Positions 1-10,767 of a stretch of 64,000 nucleotides of DNA are shown here, piece after piece. The translations under genes were made by a program, and so were the position numbers. The stretch is from an uncultured Bryobacterales bacterium (lineage in GTDB: Bacteria; Acidobacteriota; Terriglobia; Bryobacterales; UBA6623): the NCBI GenBank assembly GCA_951813065.1, contig CATOTH010000001.1, positions 496,001-560,000 on the forward strand, in the 5' to 3' direction. The notes under the pieces were generated by a model, which saw only the letters and a list, made by a program, of their open reading frames with translations, did not search any database and had not been told where the DNA came from. Numbering within the stretch: the stretch's first letter is position 1; each line of letters starts with the position of its first letter.

Positions 1-108
1 CAACCGCTGCTGTCCAGACAGCACGGCCACCGAGACAAACGCCAAGCCAGCAGCGCCAAGGCAAGACGGTGCCTTCCGGCGACTTCCGACTGCGATCGTC
101 CGGGTCAC
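1..108 (-). CDS. N-terminus of a secreted protein, cut by the window edge
   Basis: A reading frame opens with GTG at 108 and runs without a stop for 36 codons to the window edge. It starts 4 bases after the stop of the anti-sigma gene, on the same strand. The visible peptide has arginines and a lysine near the start, then a hydrophobic stretch (residues about 16-31, CLGAAGLAFVSVAVLSG) ending in SGQQ, which looks like a signal peptide. It is therefore probably the third gene of the sigma/anti-sigma operon and encodes an exported protein. No domain can be recognised from 36 residues, and the GTG start has only a weak ribosome binding site. Confidence 0.45.
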   Translation of the reverse strand, partial: MTRTIAVGSRRKAPSCLGAAGLAFVSVAVLSGQQRL

Positions 109-112
109 GGGA

Positions 113-1102
113 CTAGTAGTGCTCCATCGAGGCGCCCAGCGAGTGCAAGATCCGCTCGGTCTCGTCCAGGACAAATGAATTCGATTCGCGCTTGGCCAGA
201 TCCTGCAGCGGTCCGGCCAACTCTCGGCTAGGGTACTCCCGCAGCAACTGGATGGCATGGACGCGCATCCCTGTAATTGGATCGTGCCGCAACGTCTGCA
301 GCAACGCATTTCGAACGTCCGGAAGATCGACCTGATCCCGAATGGCGTCAAGCGCCATCAGTCGAACTCCGGGATTCTCGTCTTCCGTCAAGGACCGTAG
401 CAGGGTCTGGCGCACCTCTCCGTCGCCCGCGTGGGCACGCAGGGCTTCAAGCGACGAAAGGCGCGCTCCCGCGTGAGAGTCCCGCACGGTGTTCAGGAGC
501 ATGCCTCGGATGAACGGGTCCGACGACTCCCCTGTCACAACCCGGCGCTCTTCGAAAACAATCTGGACCTGGCCGCCGACCGGGTCGAGACGCACGGTCT
601 CGACTCCGGTCAGCATCGGGCTCGCATCGACGGAGAAGGACTCGGTCGAGCCGTAGGAAGTAGCGACCTCAGCTGTCCGGAATAGCCCGCCAAGGTTCGA
701 ACTGCCCGCCAAGAACCCCACGGCCAGTAGCAGCGCAGCCAGGGCCGGCTGCCAGACAAGTCGATGACCGGCAATCGTAGCGGCCTGCGTGCCAAGCGAC
801 CGCAGAATGCGGCTGAACGGCCACGCGGCTCGGTGCGGGCGCTCCTGCGTCGCGACCGCCCGGCCCAAGCCCTCGCGACACTCTTCCAGCAAGGAGTCCA
901 TGTCGGTGTCGATTTGAGGCTCGCTGAGCGCAAGCAGGAACGACTCTTCGTCCTCGACCAGCGCGCGAAACGCAGGATCCTCGGCGCGGCACCGCTCCAC
1001 TTCGTGGCGCTCAGCCAAGCTGAGTTCTCCGTACAGGTAGAGCCGAACTCGCTGCCTCAGAATCTCGCTGTCCATGGGAGCGGTCCCGTCAGACCCGGAC
1101 AT
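113..1102 (-). CDS. Anti-sigma factor-like membrane protein with HEAT repeats
   Basis: The 329-residue protein has a cytoplasmic N-terminal part (to about residue 105) resembling an anti-sigma domain, including the LYGEL segment near residue 24 typical of such domains. It lacks the HxxxCxxC zinc motif. One transmembrane helix follows at about 115-135 (ALAALLLAVGFLAG). The C-terminal half (about 195-325) is a set of HEAT-like helical repeats, probably on the outer face of the membrane. The start overlaps the end of the sigma factor gene by 14 bases, so translation is likely coupled and the protein presumably binds that sigma factor. The role of the HEAT region as a signal sensor is inference. 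An alternative start is the ATG at 1075. Confidence 0.75.
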   Translation of the reverse strand: MSGSDGTAPMDSEILRQRVRLYLYGELSLAERHEVERCRAEDPAFRALVEDEESFLLALSEPQIDTDMDSLLEECREGLGRAVATQERPHRAAWPFSRILRSLGTQAATIAGHRLVWQPALAALLLAVGFLAGSSNLGGLFRTAEVATSYGSTESFSVDASPMLTGVETVRLDPVGGQVQIVFEERRVVTGESSDPFIRGMLLNTVRDSHAGARLSSLEALRAHAGDGEVRQTLLRSLTEDENPGVRLMALDAIRDQVDLPDVRNALLQTLRHDPITGMRVHAIQLLREYPSRELAGPLQDLAKRESNSFVLDETERILHSLGASMEHY

Positions 1103-1751
1103 CGTGAAGTTCCTTGCGCAGCTTACGGGTCGCGCGGAACAGGCATTGCTTGGCCGAGTCCTCGGAAATGGAGCACGCCTCCCCGATCGCCTTCAATCGC
1201 ATGCCTTCGTAGTGGCGCAGGGTGAAGACTACCCGCTCGCGATCCGACAGTATCTCCATCGCGCGCGCAATCCTCTCCGATGCTTCCCGGTTGCCGAGCA
1301 TGCGGTCGGGAGAACCCGAGGGCTTGCTGTCGGGTGCCACCTGGAGCGGCGACCGGCCGGAGGTCTCGGCCGCATCCAACGCGGTGAACTCCGGTCTCGC
1401 TTTGCGCCTACGGAGGTGGTCCAGACACACATTGGTCGCTATACGATAGAGCCAAGTATGGAAGCGACACTGAAAGCGGAAAGTGTCGAGCTTCCGGTAG
1501 ACCTTCAGGAAGGCTTCCTGGTAGGCGTCGCGCGCGTCTTCCTGCGACCGCAGGATACGCAACGCGATCCGCAGCACGCTACGGTCATACAGCCGAACGA
1601 GCTCGGAGAAAGCTCCCTGGTCACCCCGCTGTGCGGCCTCGATCAGGTCTCGCTCGGCCTCGCCATGCTGGGAAGCATCGCGCCCGATCGCGAGAATCTC
1701 GGCCTTGGCAACGTCCATTGCGCGGGTGTCCTTCTTCATGGTTGGACGCAC
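1089..1751 (-). CDS. ECF-type RNA polymerase sigma factor
   Basis: This 220-residue protein has the two conserved ECF regions. Region 2 covers about residues 40-110 (SELVRLYDRS, then DARDAYQEAFLKVYRKL for -10 recognition and core binding). Region 4 covers about 155-215, with the helix-turn-helix segment around LKAIGEACSISEDSAKQ. The two regions are joined by a linker, and there is no sigma-1 or sigma-3 domain. It is the first gene of an operon with the overlapping anti-sigma gene, the standard arrangement for a sigma factor released by an envelope or stress signal. ECF factors usually activate their own promoter, but none could be placed in the 43 bases before the next gene. Confidence 0.9.
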   Translation of the reverse strand: MRPTMKKDTRAMDVAKAEILAIGRDASQHGEAERDLIEAAQRGDQGAFSELVRLYDRSVLRIALRILRSQEDARDAYQEAFLKVYRKLDTFRFQCRFHTWLYRIATNVCLDHLRRRKARPEFTALDAAETSGRSPLQVAPDSKPSGSPDRMLGNREASERIARAMEILSDRERVVFTLRHYEGMRLKAIGEACSISEDSAKQCLFRATRKLRKELHDVRV

Positions 1752-1794
1752 CAGCAGGTAGAAACGTTAGGCTCGTCACGGCTGAGAGCGAGGC

Positions 1795-2904
1795 TCACGT
1801 GATCCAGCCCCCTCCAATCACGATGTCTCCGTCATAGAACACCGCCGCCTGGCCTGGAGTCACCGCGCGCTGGGGCTCGTCGAATTCGACCCTGACTCGA
1901 TCTCCGGACGGATGTGCTTCCGCCCACGCCGGAGTGGCGCGATAGCGGATCTGGACCTGAGTTCGAATCGGTCGGACGAGGGATTCCATCCGAATCCAGT
2001 TCGCGTCACGGATCTCCATGGACTTGCGCAGCAGGGACTCTGCCGGCCCTACGACGACCTTGCGACTGGCAGGCTGGATTTCCTTAACGTACACCGGCTC
2101 CCCCGAAGCCACGCCCAGGCCACGGCGCTGGCCGACCGTGAATCGATGAATCCCGCTGTGCTCGCCGAGCACGCTGCCGTCCTCGGTCACAATCTCCCCG
2201 GATTCGATCGGTGTGTCCTGAAAATCGCTAGCCTGGCCCCTGTACTGCTCCACGAACGCGGCGTAGTCCCCGTTGGGCACAAAGCAGATCTCGCGGCTCT
2301 CCGCCTTCCCGGCGATATCCAGCCCCAGGTCGGCGGCGAGCTCGCGGACCGCGGACTTGCGCATGGCGCCCAGGGGAAAGCGGGACCGTGCGAGCTGGTC
2401 CTGAGTGAGACCGAACAAGAAGTACGACTGGTCCCGATCCCTGTCCACGCCACGTAGCAGCAGGTGCCGCCCGGTGCTGCGGTCCAACTCGACTCTGGCA
2501 TAGTGCCCGGTAGCAACCGTCCCGGCACCGACCTGGCGGGCGGTCTCGATGAAGCGATCGAACTTCAGGAAGTTGTTGCAGAGCGTGCACGGGATTGGCG
2601 TCCGGCCTGCCAGGTAGTCGGCAACGAAAGGCCGGACTACCAGGCGCTCGAAGCTGTCCTCGTAGTTGAGCACGTAGTACGGAATCCCTAGTCGCTGAGC
2701 CACCCACCGTGCGTCGTATACGTCATCCAAGGAGCAACACCGGCCAGAAGCGCCTCCCTCGGGAATCAAGTCCGGCATGCGGCGCTGGTTCCATAACTGC
2801 ATCGTCATGCCAACGATCGGCTGGTCCTGAGAATGCAGCAATCCCGCCACGACGGAAGAATCCACCCCGCCACTCATAGCTACCGCTACCAGGGGATCGC
2901 TCAC
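1795..2904 (-). CDS. mnmA: tRNA-specific 2-thiouridylase MnmA
   Basis: MnmA activates U34 of Lys, Glu and Gln tRNAs with ATP and transfers sulfur to form 2-thiouridine in the cytoplasm. The 369-residue length is normal for the family. The PP-loop SGGVDSS is at residues 11-17. The catalytic cysteine pair is visible as Cys109 (in [10 protein letters not shown]) and Cys207 (in [11 protein letters not shown]). The central tRNA-binding and C-terminal beta-barrel regions are complete. The ATG start sits just before the PP-loop strand, as expected. The gene lies between the sigma factor gene and the M2 peptidase gene on the same strand, but neither neighbour has an obvious functional link to it. Confidence 0.96.
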   Translation of the reverse strand: MSDPLVAVAMSGGVDSSVVAGLLHSQDQPIVGMTMQLWNQRRMPDLIPEGGASGRCCSLDDVYDARWVAQRLGIPYYVLNYEDSFERLVVRPFVADYLAGRTPIPCTLCNNFLKFDRFIETARQVGAGTVATGHYARVELDRSTGRHLLLRGVDRDRDQSYFLFGLTQDQLARSRFPLGAMRKSAVRELAADLGLDIAGKAESREICFVPNGDYAAFVEQYRGQASDFQDTPIESGEIVTEDGSVLGEHSGIHRFTVGQRRGLGVASGEPVYVKEIQPASRKVVVGPAESLLRKSMEIRDANWIRMESLVRPIRTQVQIRYRATPAWAEAHPSGDRVRVEFDEPQRAVTPGQAAVFYDGDIVIGGGWIT

Positions 2905-2942
2905 TGCTCTCAGCGTAACCCGGCCAGTGCAGCCCCGCTAAG

Positions 2943-4742
2943 CTACTGCCAGCCGATCTCCCGTCCGGCGTTCTGCACCTGCAGGTAATCCACCAGCGGT
3001 TCAAAGTACTCGAGCATGGCACGGGTCGAGACCTCCTCACCAGTTGCCTCCACCATGACCTCGCGCCAGTCACGGGTCGCCCCGAGGCTCAGCAGATCCC
3101 ACAAGAACTGTCCGACCTCCTCGCTGCCGTAGTAGTTGCAGTTCCGCGGATCCTGCTTGAGGATGTTCTTCGCAATGTACGTGTGGAGTTGGTACTTGAT
3201 CACGAATGCCATTGCATAGTCGTAGTACTGGGCCGGGTCGTCGGTGATGTGCGTCTTGGTGCAGGCATCGCAATAGGCCTCGTCCCGCGGTTCAGGCGGC
3301 GCGATACCCTGGAAGCGGCCGGCGTGAGCCCACCAACGCTCGTTGAACTTGTCGATCGGCAGGTTCTCCTCATACAGGTCGTGTTCGAAGAAGGACATCG
3401 TGCCTGCCGAAAACGGAATGAATACCACGGCCTGGTCGAGTGCCTCGTCCATCAGCCACGCGATCTCGTCAATTTCTCGATCCTCCGGAATCAGCCCGAT
3501 TTCCTTCAGATAGGCGGGTTGCCGGGAGGCGATACCGATCAGATCGCCAATCGCTTCGTGGAACGCTCGGTTCGCCCCACCTCGCAGTGTCAGCGGGACG
3601 CCTGCCGAAGTGTAAGCCAAGTAGTAATAGATGTGGCCCAGTTCGTGATGCGAAGTCTCAAACCAACGCCAGTTGTTCTCGACACTCATCAGGGAACGCA
3701 CATCCCGCTCCAGGTCCATGTGCCAGGCCGAGGCGTGGGTGTTCTTCTTGCGTTCGGCCCCCGGGGGCAGCGGATAGAGGTCCGATTTCTCGTAAAAGGT
3801 CGCCGGCAGTGCAGGCATTCCCATCGAGGTATAGAATGCCTCGGCTTGCTTGACGATCCACTCCGCGTCCTTGTCCTTGACGAGGCTGTTGAGGTCGATT
3901 CCACTCCTGAGTCCGGGCCAGGCCTGGGCCCAGCGGTTACCGATCCAGTGTGCCGGAATGAGACCCGGCACTTCCTCGCCGAAACGGCTAGCCAGTTCGT
4001 GCTTGGTCCAGGTGTGGAGCTGAAGGTAGAGGGGCCTGAGATCCTCGTTGAAGCGCTCCATCATGGTCATCATTTCGTCTACGGTCATGCCGTAGTCGGC
4101 GACCTGAAGTGCAAAGAACGAGTCGTACCCCATCTCGCGGGCCACCTGATTCCGCAGGTCCCTGAGGGCTTCAATGCCCTCCTTGAGGGCCGGCCCAGTC
4201 TGCTTCGAGACTTCCCAGATTTTCCGCCGTTCCGGTTCGTTCATCGACTCAACCAAGATCTGGTCGATCTCGTTTGGCGTCACCACTTCTCGGCAGCTGC
4301 CGTTCACGCTATCGGCACAAAACTCAAAGGAATCCAGGATCGCGCCCTGCTCAGCTTCTGCCTTCACGCGCTCCGCGACGACCTCGGGAATTGTTCCGGG
4401 ATACTCGGCGGCAGAGAGCAGCACGCTGTGCAGTTGCCGCACGGTAGTGTCTGCTAGACGGTCCTCGTCTTCGAGCAGGGACTTGACCGATTCAATGACC
4501 CAAGGGTTTCCGCTGAACGCAGCCATCGATTGCCCGGCCCCAATTCGCTCCCCGACGTGCAATTCCGTAACATCGGTCGAAGCCTTCCAGTTGGCTTCGG
4601 CCGCAACCGGATAGAGGCCTCCGACTATGCTGTCGTAAGCCTTGAGGAAGTCGTCCGCCCGGCGCTGGGGGTTTTCTCCGCAGGACCACATGGACACGCT
4701 TGCGATGACGGGCACGAGAACACGGAACCTCATGGTTGGCAT
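2943..4742 (-). CDS. M2-family zinc dipeptidyl carboxypeptidase (ACE-like)
   Basis: This is a bacterial homologue of angiotensin-converting enzyme, which removes C-terminal dipeptides. Using the ATG at 4742 the protein has 599 residues. The zinc motif HELGH is at residues 366-370, and the third ligand Glu396 lies in FHEAIGD, spaced much as in ACE. The N-terminus (MPTMRFRVLVPVIASVSMWSC) is a signal peptide with a weak lipobox, so the enzyme is exported and perhaps lipid-anchored. The frame is open to an ATG at 4856, but the extra 38 residues would put the signal peptide internally, and a GAGAAT sequence precedes 4742. A cysteine-rich stretch (YCDACTKTH) sits near the C-terminus. The function is assigned from the family and the substrate is unknown. 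Confidence 0.9.
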   Translation of the reverse strand: MPTMRFRVLVPVIASVSMWSCGENPQRRADDFLKAYDSIVGGLYPVAAEANWKASTDVTELHVGERIGAGQSMAAFSGNPWVIESVKSLLEDEDRLADTTVRQLHSVLLSAAEYPGTIPEVVAERVKAEAEQGAILDSFEFCADSVNGSCREVVTPNEIDQILVESMNEPERRKIWEVSKQTGPALKEGIEALRDLRNQVAREMGYDSFFALQVADYGMTVDEMMTMMERFNEDLRPLYLQLHTWTKHELASRFGEEVPGLIPAHWIGNRWAQAWPGLRSGIDLNSLVKDKDAEWIVKQAEAFYTSMGMPALPATFYEKSDLYPLPPGAERKKNTHASAWHMDLERDVRSLMSVENNWRWFETSHHELGHIYYYLAYTSAGVPLTLRGGANRAFHEAIGDLIGIASRQPAYLKEIGLIPEDREIDEIAWLMDEALDQAVVFIPFSAGTMSFFEHDLYEENLPIDKFNERWWAHAGRFQGIAPPEPRDEAYCDACTKTHITDDPAQYYDYAMAFVIKYQLHTYIAKNILKQDPRNCNYYGSEEVGQFLWDLLSLGATRDWREVMVEATGEEVSTRAMLEYFEPLVDYLQVQNAGREIGWQ

Positions 4743-4988
4743 ATTCTCGCACGTGCGCTGCTCCAGAATGCCCAACACGGGGGCTGCACTCGCCCGCGGC
4801 CCGATTTGGTCGGTTGGAATCCAGTCGATTTGCGGGCCGTCCCGTGAGTCGCGCATTCCACTTGTGGAGAGTGGAAAGCGTTCGGCATTCGTCGGCCAGT
4901 GACTCGGTCGACGACCACAACCGGCGAGCGATCAGGACCCGGTCGCCCTAGATTGCTTCCTGCAAAAGCGCCCGAGGAACTGCAAATC

Positions 4989-5166
4989 ATGGACAGTAAT
5001 TCCCTTTCGACGTTGTCGCTCTTGGCGGTGGTCTTTGTCTCGGGAGATTGTGGCTCGACCGAACCGGAAATCGCGGAATGGCCGATGATGCCGATCGGAG
5101 AAACAATGATGATCAAGACCCCGCTCGGACTGTACCCTGTTCCGATTCCGGAGGACAATCCACCGG
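4989..5166 (+). pseudogene. 5' fragment of a di-heme cytochrome c peroxidase gene
   Basis: The frame starts with ATG at 4989 and encodes a hydrophobic export signal (SLSTLSLLAVVFVSG) with a following Cys, then a mature start ending [14 protein letters not shown]. The motif [12 protein letters not shown] is the characteristic beginning of CcpA/MauG-type di-heme peroxidases, just before the conserved LGRxLFFD segment. At about 5166 the sequence switches abruptly to an IS630 transposase shared with a copy at 9.7 kb. The matching 3' end of such a gene lies at 12773-13347 in the same orientation. The middle of the gene, about 150 residues including the first CxxCH heme site, is not in the window between them. 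That the two pieces were one gene is inference. Confidence 0.7.
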
Positions 5167-5559
5167 CGGCATCGTTCGGTGGAGTTCAAGAGGTTCCCGG
5201 CAATGATCGACAAGGTGGCGCCGCCGGAGCTGGAGGTACACCTCGTGCTGGACAATTTCGGCACGCACAAGACGGCGATGGTTCACAACTGGCTGGCGCG
5301 ACGGCCCCGTAATCATCCGCACTTCACACCCATGAGCTCCTCGAGGATCAACCAGATGGAGCGCTGGGTCGCGGAGACCGCGCAGAAGCAGATTCGGCAA
5401 GGCTCCTTTCGCAGTACCCAGGCGCTGGAGCAGGCGATCGGGGAATACCTGCCTGTCTACAACGAAAAACCGAAACCGTTCGTGTGGACCAAGAGTGCCG
5501 ATCAGGTCTTAGAATCGCTGAAGGGTTGCTGTGAAGAGATCTCAGGCACGGAACACTAG
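5167..5559 (+). pseudogene. IS630-family transposase remnant, copy 1
   Basis: The reading frame (open from an ATG at 5179) encodes only the C-terminal half of an IS630-type DDE transposase. Visible are [10 protein letters not shown] (second catalytic Asp), [16 protein letters not shown] (the catalytic Glu in the E of MERW) and the conserved RQGSFRST tail. The N-terminal helix-turn-helix region and the first catalytic Asp (DEKSQ in copy 2) are absent, so it cannot be active. Nucleotide similarity to copy 2 begins at about 5166-5168, which marks the junction with the broken peroxidase gene. It ends just after the stop codon, around 5559-5580. Confidence 0.85.
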
Positions 5560-5754
5560 ATCATTGCGGACCGGGCTGGGGAGGCAAGCTCGCAGTCCGG
5601 ACTACCGCATCGATGCCTGTGGACCAGCCGCACTCCGGGCGGCGGGGTCGAATCTACCTGTAGTGCAATCCGCTGGCTGCCCCATCGCAGGTAGCCGGAG
5701 TGGTCATCTAAACCTAAAGTACTGTGATTGAGAACGATAGCGTCCCATCCGAGG

Positions 5755-6232
<478 letters not shown>

Positions 6233-6261
6233 AGGGCCGTTGAGTAGGAGTTCGCATTTCC

Positions 6262-6612
6262 ATGCTTCACGGAACGCTCGATCCCACAGCCCCCCTGCCG
6301 GAGGGCTCACCGGAAACCTCCGCCGACTACGGCTACGGCTGCCTCGTCTGTGGCACGGCCCTGCCCGTGGCCCGTCGGGGCCCGATGCCCGTGTACTGCC
6401 GCCGCTGCGCGCGCCGTCTGCAGAACCTGCGCGCCCGCTCCGGATCCGTCTTGGCCGCCGACCCGCGCTCGCCCGTCCCGCGTCAGCGCCTCGCAGGCCG
6501 CGCCGCGATCTTGCGCACTGCGATCCGCAACGCCCGAGACGAACTCGACGAGGTCGAACGGCAACTGGCCGATCTCGACCAACTCGCGCGCGACCTCGCC
6601 CGTGACACCTAA
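6262..6612 (+). CDS. Small zinc-ribbon and coiled-coil protein of unknown function
   Basis: A 116-residue ORF in the IS island carries one probable zinc-binding motif (CLVCG ... YCRRCARR, i.e. Cys-x2-Cys then Cys-x2-Cys) at about residues 30-52. An acidic coiled-coil-like stretch occupies about 83-113 (ARDELDEVERQLADLDQL). The CxxCG...YCxxC pattern followed by arginines is common in small nucleic-acid-binding or mobile-element proteins, but no function can be assigned. A GGAG sequence lies about 12 bases before the ATG. It follows the IS110 remnant by 30 bases and could be a passenger gene or a chance ORF in GC-rich sequence. Confidence 0.4.
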   Translation: MLHGTLDPTAPLPEGSPETSADYGYGCLVCGTALPVARRGPMPVYCRRCARRLQNLRARSGSVLAADPRSPVPRQRLAGRAAILRTAIRNARDELDEVERQLADLDQLARDLARDT

Positions 6613-9240
<2,628 letters not shown>

Positions 9241-9469
9241 ACTGAAGCTGTGACGCGGGTCGGGCGCTTGGGGAACCCCACCCCGGGTGAAATAGCGGTC
9301 TTAGATCCTGATCGCGTTGCACCAACCGAGAAGAGTTCTAGCGAGGCTCCGCCCGGAAGTCGCGAGCTAGTCTGCTTCAGGGGCTGTCGGCTATGTTGGA
9401 GCAAGTCGCTCCGGCATTGAGGTCATCGCTGGTTCGCGGCTGCGAAAGACAACCGCACTGGCGCCCACC

Positions 9470-9873
9470 TCGACCGTCTCCCGCGGGCGGTGGTGCGGTG
9501 CGTGGACGAGAAGTCGCAGATCCACGCGCTGAACCGCACCCAGCTGGTGCTGAGGCTGCGACCGGGCGTGCCGCACGGGCAGACGCACGACTACAAGCGG
9601 AACGGAACGACCTCGCTGTTCGCGGCGTTGAACTCGGCGACCGGCGAGCTTGTCGGCAAGTGCTGCCCGCGGCATCGCTCGGTGGAGTTCAAGAGGTTCC
9701 TGGCAATGATCGACAAGCCGGTGCCGCGTGAGCTGGAGGTGCACCTCGTGCTGGACAACTACGGCACGCACAAGACGGCGATGATTTACAACTGGCTGGT
9801 GAGACGGCCCGGTCATCATCCGCACTTCACGCCCACGAACTCCTCGCGGATCAACCTGGTGGAGCCCTAGTTC
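9470..9873 (+). pseudogene. IS630-family transposase remnant, copy 2, 5' part
   Basis: This part encodes VRCVDEKSQIHAL (first catalytic Asp), the DYKRNGTTSLFAALN segment, LVLDNYGTHK (second Asp) and HFTPTNSSRINLVE, where the frame is interrupted by the insertion sequence starting at 9874. The N-terminal DNA-binding domain is absent upstream, so the copy was already incomplete. It is closely similar at the nucleotide level to copy 1 at 5167-5559 and has the same orientation. The remaining 3' part continues at 12577. The left boundary is approximate. Confidence 0.85.
9866..9873 (+). repeat. Target-site duplication, left copy (8 bp)
   Basis: The bases CCTAGTTC stand directly before the left inverted repeat of the 9874-12576 element and recur exactly after its right end. 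Removing the element and one copy restores an IS630 reading continuous with copy 1 (gagcgctgggtcgcgg in copy 1). Confidence 0.93.
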
Positions 9874-9896
9874 CTACCGCGTCAGAATTCGGTTGG
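9874..9896 (+). repeat. Left terminal inverted repeat
   Basis: Twenty-three bases beginning CTACCGCGTCAGAATTC match the reverse complement of 12554-12576 with a single mismatch at position 18. Confidence 0.92.
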
Positions 9897-10084
9897 GGAT
9901 TGTGAAATCGTTGATATAGATGTAGTTAGACGAATTCAAGTTCTGCATACTGTGCCATTTTTCCAGTACGGAACTGCTGTCTGACCCCGATTTCGGGCTA
10001 ATCCCCTTCCGTCAGCCTTGATCCGCCGGCCCAGATTGTCAGGGTATAGACTCGATTGCCAATATGTGTGTATACTAGGACATC

Positions 10085-10762
10085 ATGCCCGCCCGGTCCC
10101 CTGACCTGCTCGTCCCGCTGCTGGCTTCCAACTCCCCCGTCACGCTCGATCAGCTCCAGCAAGCCCTCGGCCCTGTCTCCCGCCGCACCACCTTCCGCTA
10201 CCTGCGCCAGGTCCGCCACCTGCGCAGCTACAACCACAACGGCCGCTTCTACACCGACCGCGACCCCGCCCGCTTCGACCGCTTCGGCCTGCTCTCCCTC
10301 GGCGACGTCCACTTCTCCCGCGACGGTTCGCTCCCCGCCACCGTCCGGCGCCTGCTCGACGAATCCGAGGACGGCTGCACTGACAGGGAACTCCGCGCCC
10401 TGCTGCACGTGCCCGTGCACCCCTTCCTGCTCGCCGCCGTGCGCCAGGACCGCGCCCGCCGCGAGCGCCTCGGCGGCGTGTATGTCTATCTCCGCAACGG
10501 ACCCGCCGGCGACCGGCAGCTGCAGGCTCGCCTAGCCCGCCTGGCCGCCAGCGGCGAGGCCGCTCCGGACGCCACGCTGGAACCGGAACTGATCATCGCG
10601 GTGCTGCTGGTGCTGGTCCGTTATCCCGGGTCCCGGCCGACGGCGGTGGCCCGGCGCCTGCAAGGCCGCTCCCCGCCCATCGGGCGGGCGCAGGTGCAGG
10701 CCGTGTTCGATCGCTTCGAGCTCGCCGGGAGCGGCCAAAAAGGGGGGTCTACTCGCAGCTGA
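10085..10762 (+). CDS. Insertion sequence ORF A: winged-helix-like N-terminal part of the transposase
   Basis: The 225-residue protein begins with a helical DNA-binding-like domain (LLASNSPVTLDQLQQALG, SRRTTFRYLRQV), consistent with recognition of the element ends. It ends shortly after the slippery sequence AAAAAGGGGGG at 10737-10747. Slipping back one base there leads into the ORF B frame (reading ...KRGVYSQLTLLLEQAR), so the functional product is probably an A-B fusion of about 820 residues. ORF A alone has no catalytic residues and could serve as a regulator. Whether the shift is programmed or a disabling mutation cannot be told from sequence alone. Confidence 0.75.
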   Translation: MPARSPDLLVPLLASNSPVTLDQLQQALGPVSRRTTFRYLRQVRHLRSYNHNGRFYTDRDPARFDRFGLLSLGDVHFSRDGSLPATVRRLLDESEDGCTDRELRALLHVPVHPFLLAAVRQDRARRERLGGVYVYLRNGPAGDRQLQARLARLAASGEAAPDATLEPELIIAVLLVLVRYPGSRPTAVARRLQGRSPPIGRAQVQAVFDRFELAGSGQKGGSTRS

Positions 10763-10767
10763 CACTG

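Noticed and set aside
3183..4457. Plus-strand frame of 424 codons opposite the M2 peptidase
   Set aside because: It is antisense to a gene with intact zinc motifs and has no domain of its own.
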